DNA of 64,000 nucleotides from Desulfovibrio sp. Marseille-P6017 (GCA_900604495.1 UWOR01000002.1:62001-126000); one strand, 5' to 3'. Shown: positions 1-9,321, numbered from the stretch's first letter. Notes: a model not told the origin generated them from the letters alone. Numbers and translations: made by a program.

Positions 1-791
1 AAGAAGCTAACTTAACAGTTAGTGGTCAATTAAATGCCGAAATAATGGCTCTTGCATTTAGAAATGTTTACACATTTGGACCAACATTTAGAGCGGAAAA
101 CTCATTTACTGCAAGACATGCATCTGAATTCTGGATGATAGAACCAGAAATAGCATTTGGTGATTTAGAAGATGATATGGAACTTGCTGAAGATATGATA
201 AAATACATAATAAGCTATGTTATGGAGAATGCTCCAGAAGAAATGGAATTCTTCAATAGCTTTATAGATAAAGGCTTATTTGAAAGATTAAATAATGTAC
301 TTAACTCTCCATTCAAGAGAATTACATATACTGAAGCTGTAGAAATATTAACTAAATCAGGAGTAGAATTTGAATATCCAGTTACTTGGGGAGATGACTT
401 ACAAACTGAACATGAAAGATATATAACAGAGCAAGTATTTAATGCACCTGTATTTGTAACTGATTATCCAAAAGATATAAAAGCATTCTATATGAGAATG
501 AATGAAGATGGAAAAACTGTTAGAGCGATGGACTTATTAGTTCCAGGTGTTGGAGAAATAGTTGGTGGTTCTCAAAGAGAAGAAAGAGAAGACGTATTAT
601 TAGAAAGAATTAAAGAACTAGGATTAAAAGAGGAAGATTATTGGTGGTACTTAGAGCTTAGAAAGTATGGAACAGCTACTCATTCTGGATTTGGTTTAGG
701 ATTTGAGAGAATGATAATGTACTTAACTGGTATGTCAAATATAAGAGATGTAATACCATTCCCACGTACTCCAAGAAATGCTGAGTTCTAA
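1..791 (+). CDS. asnS: Asparagine--tRNA ligase, C-terminal part (5' end outside window)
   Basis: The frame is open from the window edge (read from base 3), so the first ATG at 45 is internal, not the start. The product is the class II catalytic core of asparaginyl-tRNA synthetase, which charges tRNA-Asn in the cytoplasm. Visible family signatures are [11 protein letters not shown] near the edge, motif 2 (TFRAENS...[12 protein letters not shown]), the [13 protein letters not shown] segment, and the C-terminal motif 3 [15 protein letters not shown] followed by [11 protein letters not shown]. The [13 protein letters not shown] ending with R-rich tail is typical of AsnRS rather than AspRS, which usually ends differently. 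A hairpin terminator follows the stop. An upstream T-box, common for this gene in Clostridia, would lie outside the window. Confidence 0.95.
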   Translation, partial: EANLTVSGQLNAEIMALAFRNVYTFGPTFRAENSFTARHASEFWMIEPEIAFGDLEDDMELAEDMIKYIISYVMENAPEEMEFFNSFIDKGLFERLNNVLNSPFKRITYTEAVEILTKSGVEFEYPVTWGDDLQTEHERYITEQVFNAPVFVTDYPKDIKAFYMRMNEDGKTVRAMDLLVPGVGEIVGGSQREEREDVLLERIKELGLKEEDYWWYLELRKYGTATHSGFGLGFERMIMYLTGMSNIRDVIPFPRTPRNAEF

Positions 792-829
792 ATTTATATA
801 AAAATTTATTAAAAATTATTTTAAATTAA

Positions 830-880
830 AAAATCACTGAAATGTAAGTTTGACTTAATTTATATTTCAGTGATTTTTAT
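830..880 (+). terminator. Rho-independent terminator of asnS
   Basis: A 14-bp perfect stem (arms 830-843 and 864-877) with a 20-base loop, followed by T-rich sequence. It lies 39 bases after the asnS stop. Confidence 0.85.
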
Positions 881-988
881 TATTTAATTGAATATAACGA
901 TTTATATTTTACGATAAGAGAAGGTTAGATTTAATAGATTAAAATTGGGTATATAATAGATATAAATTTTGAATGAATGAGGTGGATT

Positions 989-1291
989 ATGAATTACACT
1001 AATATAAATAAATATGAATTGAAGAATCTATTAGAAAGTGAGAAAGAATGTTTACTTTTAGATGTTAGAACTAAAGAAGAATTTAGTGAGTATAAAATAG
1101 AGGGAGCAGTAAACATACCATTACAAGAGTTATTTTTTAATATGGATGATATTGAAAAATATAGAGATAAAAAGATAATAGTGTATTGTAGAAGTGGTCA
1201 TAGAAGTATTACAGCATGTAATTTGCTTTCAATGGAAGGTTATGATGATCTATATAATTTAGAAATGGGAATAATAGACTATGTGATATAG
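989..1291 (+). CDS. Single-domain rhodanese-like sulfurtransferase
   Basis: This 100-residue protein is one rhodanese domain. It has the N-terminal DVRTKEEFSEYKI element, the GAVNIPLQEL segment, and the active-site loop CRSGHRS with the persulfide-carrying cysteine at residue 67. Such stand-alone domains move sulfur between donors and acceptors in the cytoplasm; the substrate cannot be told from sequence. The ATG at 989 is chosen over the in-frame ATG at 977 because the latter overlaps the GAGGTGG ribosome binding site at 980-986. It is monocistronic, between two terminators. A second, two-domain sulfurtransferase lies at 30657-31493. Confidence 0.88.
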   Translation: MNYTNINKYELKNLLESEKECLLLDVRTKEEFSEYKIEGAVNIPLQELFFNMDDIEKYRDKKIIVYCRSGHRSITACNLLSMEGYDDLYNLEMGIIDYVI

Positions 1292-1303
1292 AAAAATATA
1301 TAT

Positions 1304-1352
1304 AAATACTTAATTAAAGCTTTCAGTTAAGCTATAGTTAAGTATTTTTTTG
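1304..1352 (+). terminator. Rho-independent terminator after the rhodanese gene
   Basis: Inverted repeat AAATACTTAA (1304-1313) / TTAAGTATTT (1338-1347) with a run of T following directly. Confidence 0.8.
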
Positions 1353-1391
1353 TATAATAAATTTAATAATTTTAGCAGTTGGAGGATCGGT

Positions 1392-2681
1392 ATGTATAAT
1401 AACTATTCTAAGATTAACGGTGTTATGACTAGAAAAACAAAAAATAATGATATTAAAAGGAGAAAATTAAAGATAGAAAATTGTCCTAAATGTGACAGGC
1501 ATATTTATGATATTGACATTTATTGTAAATATTGTGGGTTTAATTTAGAAGAAACATCAATTTATACTAAAGATGTTACTGTAAGTTGGAATTATAAAGA
1601 CATTATTAACTATTTTAATATGCCTAAAACCTTAATTACAGCTACATTTGCAACATTTATATTATTTATAATATCAATATTAGGAAAAAATATAATTAGT
1701 GATTATATTTCTAATATAGACGATTTAGTAAACCCAATACATATATTATTAGGTTTAAACTTAGGTTCTTTAACTTATTATAAATCAACTATGATGGGGT
1801 GGAGTGGAAATGAACTAAAACTTGGTCTAGTTGTTTTTGCTATATTACCTATAATATCAATAGCTATATCTAATTTGATTTTTAATAAAAAAAATATTAA
1901 GAACATTAAAGATGTATTTAGGAATTCTTTAGGTGTTGGTATTTCTTATGGGATTATATTATTTATTTTAGCTTTAATCAGTAGAATAAAGATTAACTAT
2001 TCGTATAACATGATGCAGTATGGATATGCTAATCAATTTAGTTTTGGAGCACTAGGAATGGCAATAAAAGGATTTATATTAGGTTTTTTACCTACATATG
2101 TAGTTCTTTATAGAAGAGAATATGAAGATGATAATATGTACCTAGAAATATTTAAAAGAGCTATAAACATGTTGTTAGTAGGTTATATATGTACATTTAT
2201 AATAATATTTATATTGACTATTGTTGATAAAAGTTATCTGTATAGTTTAGGAATGTCTAGCTATACTGATATATTTAGTAAATTGGTAATAATAGCTCAA
2301 TTATCAGTTTATATATGGTCATTTGGAAATTTTGTTCCTGTAAGTATTGGAAATAAAGTATTATCATTTGGAAATTTAATAAGTTCAGATTTATATTCAA
2401 CTATAAATTTAATGCTAATAGCTATGTTTTTCTTATCAACATTAGTAATAATAGTATCAGCTTGCAAATTAGAAAGTAAGTATGGAAAAGAAAAAGGTAT
2501 AAAACCTATTATATTAATGAGCTCTTTTTATGCTATATTAATTGGAACATTATCTATAACAACAAAATTAATGTTAAACGTAGGTACTGATGGATTAAGT
2601 TTTAGTAATTTTGCGACAGCATCAGTAATGGGATTTGGATTAATAGAATCGATGATAATTACATTTATATATAGTTTGTAA
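1392..2681 (+). CDS. Zinc-ribbon polytopic membrane protein of unknown function
   Basis: A 429-residue protein starting at the ATG placed 5 bases after GGAGGATC; a TTG further upstream (1350) has no ribosome binding site and lies in the previous terminator. An N-terminal zinc ribbon (CPKC...CKYCG, about residues 33-53) precedes roughly eight hydrophobic segments, beginning with TLITATFATFILFIISILG near residue 80. The ribbon is expected to face the cytoplasm. No enzyme motif is visible. The next gene also encodes zinc ribbons and is 84 bases downstream without a terminator between, so the two may be cotranscribed and act together. Function is not inferable. Confidence 0.8.
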   Translation: MYNNYSKINGVMTRKTKNNDIKRRKLKIENCPKCDRHIYDIDIYCKYCGFNLEETSIYTKDVTVSWNYKDIINYFNMPKTLITATFATFILFIISILGKNIISDYISNIDDLVNPIHILLGLNLGSLTYYKSTMMGWSGNELKLGLVVFAILPIISIAISNLIFNKKNIKNIKDVFRNSLGVGISYGIILFILALISRIKINYSYNMMQYGYANQFSFGALGMAIKGFILGFLPTYVVLYRREYEDDNMYLEIFKRAINMLLVGYICTFIIIFILTIVDKSYLYSLGMSSYTDIFSKLVIIAQLSVYIWSFGNFVPVSIGNKVLSFGNLISSDLYSTINLMLIAMFFLSTLVIIVSACKLESKYGKEKGIKPIILMSSFYAILIGTLSITTKLMLNVGTDGLSFSNFATASVMGFGLIESMIITFIYSL

Positions 2682-2765
2682 TATCTTTAATGGGATATAA
2701 GTTAAATATATTTAATTAGTAACGGAGGATAAAAAAAAAATATAGAAAGTGATAGATTTTCAAAT

Positions 2766-3206
2766 ATGAAAGAAAAAATATTAAAAGATAAAAGTGGAAG
2801 AGAAAATTATAGAGAGAAAGTTAGAATAAATAATTTAATAAATGAAGCTGAAGACAAAAAAACTTTATTATTAATAGAAATGGGGACTTTATCATATCAG
2901 AAGATAAGAGACGGATATTTAAGAGATGATGACTTTAATGAAATCTCTAATGAGATTATAGAACTAGATAAATTTATATATAAGTCTAATTTAGAATTAG
3001 AAAAATTAGAAAGTTTGAATCGTATTAATAAATGTGAATGTGGAAACACAATAAAAGATCAAGATAAGTTTTGTTCTGTATGTGGAAAAAATGTAGAAGA
3101 CATATATGAAGAAGAGACTATAATATGTGACTTATGTGAGACTGAAATTGATGCAGACTCTAATTATTGTGTATGTTGTGGTAAAAAAGTAGAATTAAAT
3201 TATTAA
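2766..3206 (+). CDS. Small protein with two C-terminal zinc ribbons
   Basis: A 146-residue soluble protein. The N-terminal ~90 residues are charged and helical, probably a coiled coil (LIEMGTLSYQKIRDGYLRDD and following Glu/Lys-rich helices). Two zinc ribbons follow: CECG...CSVCG and CDLCE...CVCCG. It probably forms a pair with the zinc-ribbon membrane protein upstream. The start is uncertain: the strong GGAGGAT at 2724-2730 lies 35 bases before this ATG, too far for direct use. The only nearer in-frame option is a non-standard ATA at 2742 after a 10-A tract; a weaker AAGTGAT (2747-2753) could serve the ATG. Confidence 0.78.
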   Translation: MKEKILKDKSGRENYREKVRINNLINEAEDKKTLLLIEMGTLSYQKIRDGYLRDDDFNEISNEIIELDKFIYKSNLELEKLESLNRINKCECGNTIKDQDKFCSVCGKNVEDIYEEETIICDLCETEIDADSNYCVCCGKKVELNY

Positions 3207-3230
3207 AATAATATTTGATTTTTAACAAAT

Positions 3231-3275
3231 AAAAGACTAATACCGTATATATAAATATGTGTGTTAGTCTTTTTT
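3231..3275 (+). terminator. Rho-independent terminator
   Basis: Arms AAAAGACTAA (3231-3240) and TTAGTCTTTT (3264-3273) followed by T residues. Confidence 0.82.
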
Positions 3276-3373
3276 ATTAAGATTTGTAATTAATTTGAAA
3301 TATTTTATGAGATGAAAAAACATAGTAGATATGATAAACTATAAGATGTATTTAGATTGGTGGGAGGTAGTGT

Positions 3374-4237
3374 ATGAAAAAAGATGTAAAGTCCAAAGGA
3401 CATAATTTAGACGATACTTTTAGCATAACTATGGAATTAGAAAGGCCTTTGCTTTACGATGAATTAAGAAATGAAGTATATATTCAAGAACAAAATGAAA
3501 AGTCAAGAAGAATAAAAAATAATATATTAAAGTTAATTTTAGGGGTTTTAATTATTAGTATAGTTGGTTTTTTTATATGGGCTAGCGACAGCTATAAGCC
3601 ACAATCCTTAGCAGAAAATTCACTTGTAAGCGATAGTTCAGTAGAAGTAAATGTAGGAAAATATATAACATTCACACCTAAAAATATAAACCCGACAAAA
3701 GGATTTATATTCTATCCAGGAGCTAAGGTTGAACCCGAAGCTTATGCTCCATTATGTAAGGAAATTGCAAGTGAGGGATATGAAGTAGTTATAGTAAAAA
3801 TGCCTCTTAATTTAGCTATATTGTCTTATAAAAAAGGTGAATCTGTAATAGATGAATATAGTAATATAAAAACATGGGTTATAGGTGGACATTCACTAGG
3901 TGGAACTATGGCAGCTAAACTAGCAAGTGAAAATAATATGATAGATGGTGTTGTATTGTTGGCATCTTATCCAATGGGAACAGAACTTAAAGATATGGGC
4001 AAAGAAGTAATTTCTATTTGGGGAAGTAAAGATGGTGTAGTTAATTTTGAAAATCTAATAAACTCAAAAGAAAAATTACCTACAGATACTACTTATGTGG
4101 AAATTGAAGGAGCTAATCATGCTCAATTCGGTGATTATGGTGAACAAAAAGGAGATCAAACATCGATAATAAGTAGGGAAGAGCAAATAGATGTAGCATC
4201 AAAAAATATTATAAGATTTATGAATAAGATAAATTAA
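3374..4237 (+). CDS. Membrane-anchored alpha/beta hydrolase
   Basis: A 287-residue protein with a ~50-residue cytoplasmic N-terminus, one transmembrane anchor (LILGVLIISIVGFFIWA, about residues 54-72) and an extracellular alpha/beta-hydrolase domain. The nucleophile elbow is GGHSLGG, the acid is likely the Asp of IWGSKDGVV, and the histidine is in EIEGANHAQFG, so the triad looks complete. The short lid-less fold resembles the Abhydrolase_5/dienelactone-hydrolase-like group; the substrate is unknown. The ATG follows GGGAGGTAG. It is monocistronic and convergent with the flippase gene, sharing a terminator. Confidence 0.85.
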   Translation: MKKDVKSKGHNLDDTFSITMELERPLLYDELRNEVYIQEQNEKSRRIKNNILKLILGVLIISIVGFFIWASDSYKPQSLAENSLVSDSSVEVNVGKYITFTPKNINPTKGFIFYPGAKVEPEAYAPLCKEIASEGYEVVIVKMPLNLAILSYKKGESVIDEYSNIKTWVIGGHSLGGTMAAKLASENNMIDGVVLLASYPMGTELKDMGKEVISIWGSKDGVVNFENLINSKEKLPTDTTYVEIEGANHAQFGDYGEQKGDQTSIISREEQIDVASKNIIRFMNKIN

Positions 4238-4246
4238 ATTATAAAT

Positions 4247-4281
4247 AAAAAATGCTTGGGCTAAAACCAAGCATTTTTTAT
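4247..4281. terminator. Bidirectional terminator between convergent genes
   Basis: 13-bp stem AAAAAATGCTTGG / CCAAGCATTTTTT (4247-4259 and 4267-4279). The A and T runs allow termination in both directions, for the hydrolase (+) and the flippase (-). Confidence 0.88.
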
Positions 4282-4282
4282 T

Positions 4283-5860
4283 TTAAAGTTTTTTGTATAG
4301 ATTAACACTGTTCCAATCGACTTTTTTTATGTCATTCTTAAATGCATCAGTGAACCATTTTATATCTTTAAACCTAATACATCTAATAATAAATAAAAGA
4401 GCTAAGTATAAAATCAGATCAGCTAGGACTTGTAATATAAGAAGAGATTCTAAATTTAAAAGTGAAAAAGTGAACTTAATTGTATAACTAGAAATAATGA
4501 TGCATATAATTGGCTTAATAACCCAATCTATTAAATCAAACTCTAAATTAGTAACTTTTAAAAGTCTGTTTATACTTAAGGAAGCATTAAATATGGTACT
4601 AGCAAAAAGTACTAGTATAAAACCTTCAATTCCACTTTTGGGGATAAATCCCAAAATAATAATAATTCGAAGAACCATGTCCATGAGATTATATTTTAAG
4701 GTATACATTTGTTGGTTTAAAGCATTCAAACTACCGTCAACAATTCTATCAAGATACATTAAAGGTATAAGAGGAGCTAATATTCTCATCATAAATCCAC
4801 TTTCAGTGTTATTATAAATAGCTAATCCTAGTTCTTTTGAAAATATCATAAATAGACCTGTTGCAAATAATGCTATTAAAAGCGTAAACTTAAAAACTTT
4901 TGAAATTATGTAATTAACTCTTTTATTTTTATGTAAAGCATTTGATTCAGCTATTTCAGGTATGATAAGTGTTGAAAAAGAAGCTAAAAATATAGATGGA
5001 AAATTAAGTATTGGCATAACCATACCTTTTATCATACCAAATATAGCTATGGAAGACTCATTAGATGATCCATATGACCTAAGTGCATTTGGAATAAGTA
5101 TATCTTCGGCTGTTCTTAAAGAAGTTTGAACATATGCGCTAAATGCTATGGGTAAAGAAATTGAACTTATATCTAATAAAGAGCATTTATTATTTAAAGA
5201 TAATACACTGGTTGATTTTTTCTTTTTTTCAAATAAATATAATAAATAAGAATATATAGCAGAAAGTATAGAACCTGAAGTCATACCAATTGATACTAAA
5301 GCACATGTATAGTCTAATCCTAGAGGTATGAATTTACCTACAAACAAACATATAATTAACATCATAGTAAAAACTTCTACAATATCGGATGTAACACTCT
5401 TCATGACTTTTCGAACACCATAAAAGTAACCTGCAAAGCAGCAACATATACCAACAAAAGGCATGCTAAATGCTAAAATTTTAAGGGACATTATTGCTCT
5501 AGAATCTTTTATCCATACATTGCTTATAAATTCAGAGCTATTATACAGAAATACAGCAGTAAGAGTTCCAAAGAATAAGGTGTAAATAAATCCTTTACTT
5601 ACTATATTTTTTATCTTTCCATAATTACCTTTACCAAGTTCTTCAGCGACTAAACGAGTGATAGTAACCCTTATTCCTGAGATAGCTAATGTGCTAGCAA
5701 CTACATTTATACTCATAATTAGCTGGAAAATACCCATACCTTCTGCACCTATTTTATTCGAAAGATATACTCTAAAAATCATATTAACTAATCCAAATGT
5801 CATTGTACTAATTGTAAGTAGCAAAGCGTTTAAAATTAATTTTTTTCTTTTTTTTCTCAT
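4283..5860 (-). CDS. spoVB: SpoVB/MurJ-superfamily polysaccharide flippase
   Basis: A 525-residue protein with about 14 transmembrane helices of the MOP superfamily (polysaccharide flippases). The N-terminus (LLLTISTMTFGLVNMIFRVY then GAEGMGIFQLI) and the central ISLPIAFSAYVQTSLRTAED segment match the SpoVB branch, which moves lipid-linked glycan precursors across the membrane for spore cortex synthesis. The length is typical. The start has a good AGGAGATAT site. Clostridia often have several SpoVB paralogues, so the exact orthologue is uncertain; the flippase fold itself is secure. It is monocistronic. Confidence 0.85.
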   Translation of the reverse strand: MRKKRKKLILNALLLTISTMTFGLVNMIFRVYLSNKIGAEGMGIFQLIMSINVVASTLAISGIRVTITRLVAEELGKGNYGKIKNIVSKGFIYTLFFGTLTAVFLYNSSEFISNVWIKDSRAIMSLKILAFSMPFVGICCCFAGYFYGVRKVMKSVTSDIVEVFTMMLIICLFVGKFIPLGLDYTCALVSIGMTSGSILSAIYSYLLYLFEKKKKSTSVLSLNNKCSLLDISSISLPIAFSAYVQTSLRTAEDILIPNALRSYGSSNESSIAIFGMIKGMVMPILNFPSIFLASFSTLIIPEIAESNALHKNKRVNYIISKVFKFTLLIALFATGLFMIFSKELGLAIYNNTESGFMMRILAPLIPLMYLDRIVDGSLNALNQQMYTLKYNLMDMVLRIIIILGFIPKSGIEGFILVLFASTIFNASLSINRLLKVTNLEFDLIDWVIKPIICIIISSYTIKFTFSLLNLESLLILQVLADLILYLALLFIIRCIRFKDIKWFTDAFKNDIKKVDWNSVNLYKKL

Positions 5861-5962
5861 AAGTAAATATCTCCTATAAAATTATAAAATACATTGATTA
5901 AATGGAATGATATATATATTTATATGCTAATGTAAGTCCAAAATATTATAAAAATAGTATAT

Positions 5963-5998
5963 AAAAAATGGATGAAATAAAACTTCATCCATTTTTTA
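5963..5998 (-). terminator. Terminator of the MazG-like gene
   Basis: Arms AAAAAATGGATGAA (5963-5976) and TTCATCCATTTTTT (5984-5997). The run of A on the + strand gives a U-tract for minus-strand transcripts from 6006-6320. Confidence 0.8.
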
Positions 5999-6005
5999 TA
6001 TACTA

Positions 6006-6320
6006 TTAAATGTAGTATGTCTTTTTAAGAAATATTTTTTTTGAAAAATCACCTTTTTCTTTTTTTGTTGTGTTTCTAAAATTATTAATCTCTTCTTCTG
6101 AATATCCATATTCTTTTCCTATTTCAGTTAATAAATCTATAGATTCTACTATATCACTTAATGATTTACTATCTAAACCATCATAGATTGTAGCTATTAA
6201 ATTTAAGTATAAAGCTTCTAAAGCCTTTTCTTCTTCTAGTATTTCGTAATCAAATCTTTTACCTAATTCTTTTAGCATATCAGGAATATTATTTCTAACA
6301 ATTTTATTATATGTCCCCAT
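6006..6320 (-). CDS. MazG-like / PRA-pyrophosphohydrolase-like small protein
   Basis: A 104-residue protein whose N-terminus YNKIVRNNIPDMLKELGKRF is the hallmark of the small all-alpha NTP pyrophosphohydrolase (MazG-like) group usually written YNKLVRDKIPEII. An acidic helix (LEEEKALEALYLNLIATIYDG, then DIVESIDLLTEIGKEYG) follows. Family members hydrolyse non-canonical nucleoside triphosphates with Mg2+ held by Glu/Asp; here the EExxE-type cluster looks partly degenerate, so activity is unproven. The start follows AAAGGGGGAAAT. Stand-alone gene, divergent from uvsE. Confidence 0.78.
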   Translation of the reverse strand: MGTYNKIVRNNIPDMLKELGKRFDYEILEEEKALEALYLNLIATIYDGLDSKSLSDIVESIDLLTEIGKEYGYSEEEINNFRNTTKKEKGDFSKKIFLKKTYYI

Positions 6321-6464
6321 TATTATTTCCCCCTTTTATAGATATTTAGAAAATATAAAATATGATTTTGGTAAATAAGTTTATTTATATAGTAGTAGAT
6401 TTCAGAATAAAAGTATACAAAATTTTAAAAAATATAAAAAAGACATAATATAAGGAGTAAAAAT

Positions 6465-7421
6465 ATGATAGTTAGATTAGGCTATGTAGCTATAGCGCTT
6501 AATTTAGAAAAAACAACATCATCTAGTACACTAACGTATGCTAGATATAATAAGTTGAATGAGGATGAAAGAATTAATAAATTAAAATCTGTAACATACT
6601 CAAATATAAAAGCATTAGAAGAGATTTTAAAATATAATATTAATAATAATATTCATTTTTATAGATTAACGTCAAATTTAATTCCATTAGCCACTCATCC
6701 TCAGGTAATGTGGGATTATAAAATATATTTTAAAAAAGATTTTGAACATATTGGAAATATAATAAAAAAAAGTAATATGAGAGTTGATTTTCATCCTGAT
6801 CAGTTCAATGTTATAAACAGTACTAAAAAAAATGTTGTTGAAAGTACCTTAATTAACTTAAATACAGCAGTAGATATATTAGAGCTATTAAATTATAAAG
6901 AAGGAAAACTTGTTATACATATTGGAAGTTCTCAAGGTGGAAAGGAAGAAAGTATAAATAGATTTATATCAAACTTTAATGAATTTCCTAAAAGGATACA
7001 AGAAAGATTAATTTTAGAAAATGACGACAAAGTATTTACTGCAAATGATGCACTGAAGATATGTGAAAAAATTAAGGTACCTATGGTTTTAGATATACAT
7101 CATCACAATTGCAAAAATGACAATGAAAAAATAGAAGACTTATTAAGTAATATATTTGATACATGGAAAAATGAATCGTTGCCTCCTAAAATGCATTTTT
7201 CAACACCTAGAGACTTTGAGAATGATAGAAAGCATGCAGATTATATAAAAGTGGATGACTTTATAAAATTTTTATCTATGGCTAAAGATAGAGTTAATAA
7301 AGACTTTGATGTTATGATAGAAGCAAAGAAAAAAGATCAGGCATTATTTAAATTAATAGATGATTTAAAACAATGTAAATTTAAAATAAAATTTATAGAT
7401 GATTCAACTATTGAATTATAG
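6465..7421 (+). CDS. uvsE: UV damage endonuclease (UvdE/UvsE)
   Basis: A 318-residue TIM-barrel endonuclease that nicks DNA 5' to UV photoproducts and other lesions, an alternative to nucleotide excision repair. It shows the family's N-terminal RLGYVAIALNL, then FYRLTSNLIPLATHP, RVDFHPDQFNVI, the LVIHIGSSQGGKEE metal-site segment, ILENDDKVFTA, LDIHHHNC and a C-terminal MIEAKKKDQALFKLIDDL. Most expected metal ligands (His, Glu, Asp) are visible. The gene is monocistronic, with its own ribosome binding site (AAGGAG) and terminator. The protein would suit protection of germinating spores, an inference from known roles of the family. Confidence 0.95.
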   Translation: MIVRLGYVAIALNLEKTTSSSTLTYARYNKLNEDERINKLKSVTYSNIKALEEILKYNINNNIHFYRLTSNLIPLATHPQVMWDYKIYFKKDFEHIGNIIKKSNMRVDFHPDQFNVINSTKKNVVESTLINLNTAVDILELLNYKEGKLVIHIGSSQGGKEESINRFISNFNEFPKRIQERLILENDDKVFTANDALKICEKIKVPMVLDIHHHNCKNDNEKIEDLLSNIFDTWKNESLPPKMHFSTPRDFENDRKHADYIKVDDFIKFLSMAKDRVNKDFDVMIEAKKKDQALFKLIDDLKQCKFKIKFIDDSTIEL

Positions 7422-7432
7422 AATGGAATTTT

Positions 7433-7475
7433 AAAGATGTTCATTTAGCTAGTTTTAATAAATGAGCATCTTTTT
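7433..7475 (+). terminator. Terminator of uvsE
   Basis: 15-bp stem with one G-U pair (7433-7447 and 7459-7473), then TT. Confidence 0.83.
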
Positions 7476-7532
7476 AATTTTGTAAAAAACTAACTAAAAA
7501 GCGTAAAAAGTTTAGTATAAGTAAACTGGTGC

Positions 7533-7591
7533 AAAATTAATATAAACATATGATTAGGAATACTAAACAAAAATAAAATTAATATAAACAT
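7533..7591. repeat. 17-bp direct repeat upstream of speA
   Basis: The sequence AAAATTAATATAAACAT occurs at 7533-7549 and again at 7575-7591, 42 bases apart (about four helical turns). It lies about 90-145 bases upstream of the speA promoter. In AT-rich DNA chance similarity is possible, but 17 identical bases at this spacing could be a regulator binding site. Confidence 0.45.
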
Positions 7592-7677
7592 TTTGAAAAA
7601 AATATAAGTTAAGATGTTGAAAAATACACATTTGTTACTTTTAAATAAAATAAAAAGAAAAATGTTTTAAAATATAC

Positions 7678-7706
7678 TTGAAAAATGTATAAAAAATAAA
7701 TATAAT
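7678..7706 (+). promoter_or_regulatory. Vegetative (SigA-type) promoter of speADEB-metK
   Basis: -35 TTGAAA (7678-7683), 17-base spacer, perfect -10 TATAAT (7701-7706). Transcription would start near 7713, leaving about 90 bases of leader before the speA start. Confidence 0.72.
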
Positions 7707-7801
7707 GTAAAAGTAAGTTTAACAATACTGAATTATGAGAATAGAAATAGTAAGTATAATTTATAACTTATTCAAAACTTAATAAAATAGGAGGTGAAAT
7801 A

Positions 7802-9286
7802 TTGCAAGATACAAATAAAAATATGGATTCCTTATTTGATTTAGAATATGAAAAAGTACCTTTACTGAAAGGTTTAGAAGAATATTCTAATATGGATATA
7901 GCTTGCTTTGATGTACCGGGACATGTAAGAGATAATGGTGTAGAAATTCTGAATAAATATTTTGGAAGAAATATTATGAAAATGGACATAAATTCATCAC
8001 CATTAATGGATAATGTTTCAAATCCAAGGGGAATTATAAAAGAAGCAGAGGATTTATTGGCAAAAGCATATGATGCAGACTACGCTTTTTTTATAACTAA
8101 TGGTACTACACAAGGTATACATGCTATGATTTTGAGTTGTATAAATCCAGGAGATAAGATTTTACTTCCTAGAAATGTACATAAATCTGTTATAAATGCA
8201 CTTATTCTTTCTGGTGGAATTCCAGTTTATATACAGCCTGAGTATGATAATGAGATTGGAATTAGCCTAAATGTAAGTATAAATAATATAAAAAAAGCGT
8301 TAGATGAAAATAAAGACATAAAGGTCTTATTTTTATTAAATCCAACATACTATGGTGCATGTACCTCATTGAAAGAAGTTGTTGATATTTGCCATGATAA
8401 AAATATTTTGGTACTTGTTGATGAAGCTCATGGGGCACACTTTCCTTTTTATGATGACTTACCACCATCAGCAATGCAATGTGGTGCAGATATGTCAGCT
8501 ATAAGTATTCATAAAACTGGAGGAGCATTAACTCAAGCATCAGCAATTTTAGTTAAAAGTAAAAATATAGATGAAAAAAAGGTAAAACAAAATATAAACC
8601 TATTACAGTCAACATCAGCGTCATATTTACTTATGGCAAGCATAGATGGAGCAAGAGCAAATTTAACCCAAAATGGAGGATCTCAATTATCAAAGGCACT
8701 TAATTTAGCAAGATATGCAAAAAGTAAATTAAGTAAAATTAAAGGAATAAGAGTAATTTCTCATGAATTCTTAAAAAAAGATGGAGTAAGTTTTATAGAT
8801 GAAACTAAGCTATGTATAAATGTAGCAGGGTTAAATTTGAGTGGATTTGAAGTTTATGAGTTACTATATAAAGATTTTGGAGTACAAGTTGAACTAGGAG
8901 ATATGTACAATATATTAGCGCTTATATCTATTGGAACAACTAAGCAAGATATAGACAAACTTATAAAATCTATTTCAATTATTTCTAGGATACATAAGAA
9001 ACAAAGTTCAAGTAGTGAAATAAATATAAGACAAATAATTCCAAGGGTGGAAATTAGTCCAAGGGAAGCTTTTTACTCTATCAAAGAAAGTATATCTTTA
9101 GATAAAAGTATAAATAAAATTTGTGCAGAGTCAATTATGGCGTATCCTCCCGGGATACCAATAATATCTCCAGGAGAGATAATAACAAGTGAAATTATAG
9201 AGTATATAAAATTATTAAAAGATAACAATGCGTACTTAACTGATATGAAAGATAAAGAATTAAAAAATATATTAGTAGTAAAATAG
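7802..9286 (+). CDS. speA: Arginine decarboxylase (PLP fold-type I)
   Basis: A 494-residue member of the Orn/Lys/Arg decarboxylase major family, close to the 490 residues of Bacillus SpeA. It converts arginine to agmatine, the first step of the operon. Motifs: PGHVRDNGVEIL, FFITNGTTQGIHAMI, LFLLNPTYYGAC, VLVDEAHGAHF (PLP-pyridine Asp) and SIHKTGGALTQ with the Schiff-base lysine at residue 238; the C-terminal domain ends with AYPPGIPIISPGEIIT. The start is TTG: AGGAGGTGA sits 7 bases upstream and no ATG is near. The arginine assignment rather than lysine/ornithine rests on the downstream agmatinase. Confidence 0.93.
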   Translation: MQDTNKNMDSLFDLEYEKVPLLKGLEEYSNMDIACFDVPGHVRDNGVEILNKYFGRNIMKMDINSSPLMDNVSNPRGIIKEAEDLLAKAYDADYAFFITNGTTQGIHAMILSCINPGDKILLPRNVHKSVINALILSGGIPVYIQPEYDNEIGISLNVSINNIKKALDENKDIKVLFLLNPTYYGACTSLKEVVDICHDKNILVLVDEAHGAHFPFYDDLPPSAMQCGADMSAISIHKTGGALTQASAILVKSKNIDEKKVKQNINLLQSTSASYLLMASIDGARANLTQNGGSQLSKALNLARYAKSKLSKIKGIRVISHEFLKKDGVSFIDETKLCINVAGLNLSGFEVYELLYKDFGVQVELGDMYNILALISIGTTKQDIDKLIKSISIISRIHKKQSSSSEINIRQIIPRVEISPREAFYSIKESISLDKSINKICAESIMAYPPGIPIISPGEIITSEIIEYIKLLKDNNAYLTDMKDKELKNILVVK

Positions 9287-9321
9287 CAATTTAAAATTAA
9301 ATAGAAAGTAGGTAAACTAGT

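Larger units (their letters stand above)
7476..7801 (+). other. 326-base intergenic/leader region upstream of the spermidine operon
   Basis: This gene-free stretch holds a 17-bp direct repeat (7533-7591), a near-consensus vegetative promoter (7678-7706) and about 90 bases of AT-rich 5' leader ending in an AGGAGGTGA ribosome binding site (7789-7797). There is also an imperfect palindrome AGTTTA...TAAACT near 7509-7527. No riboswitch fold is recognisable. Confidence 0.6.
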
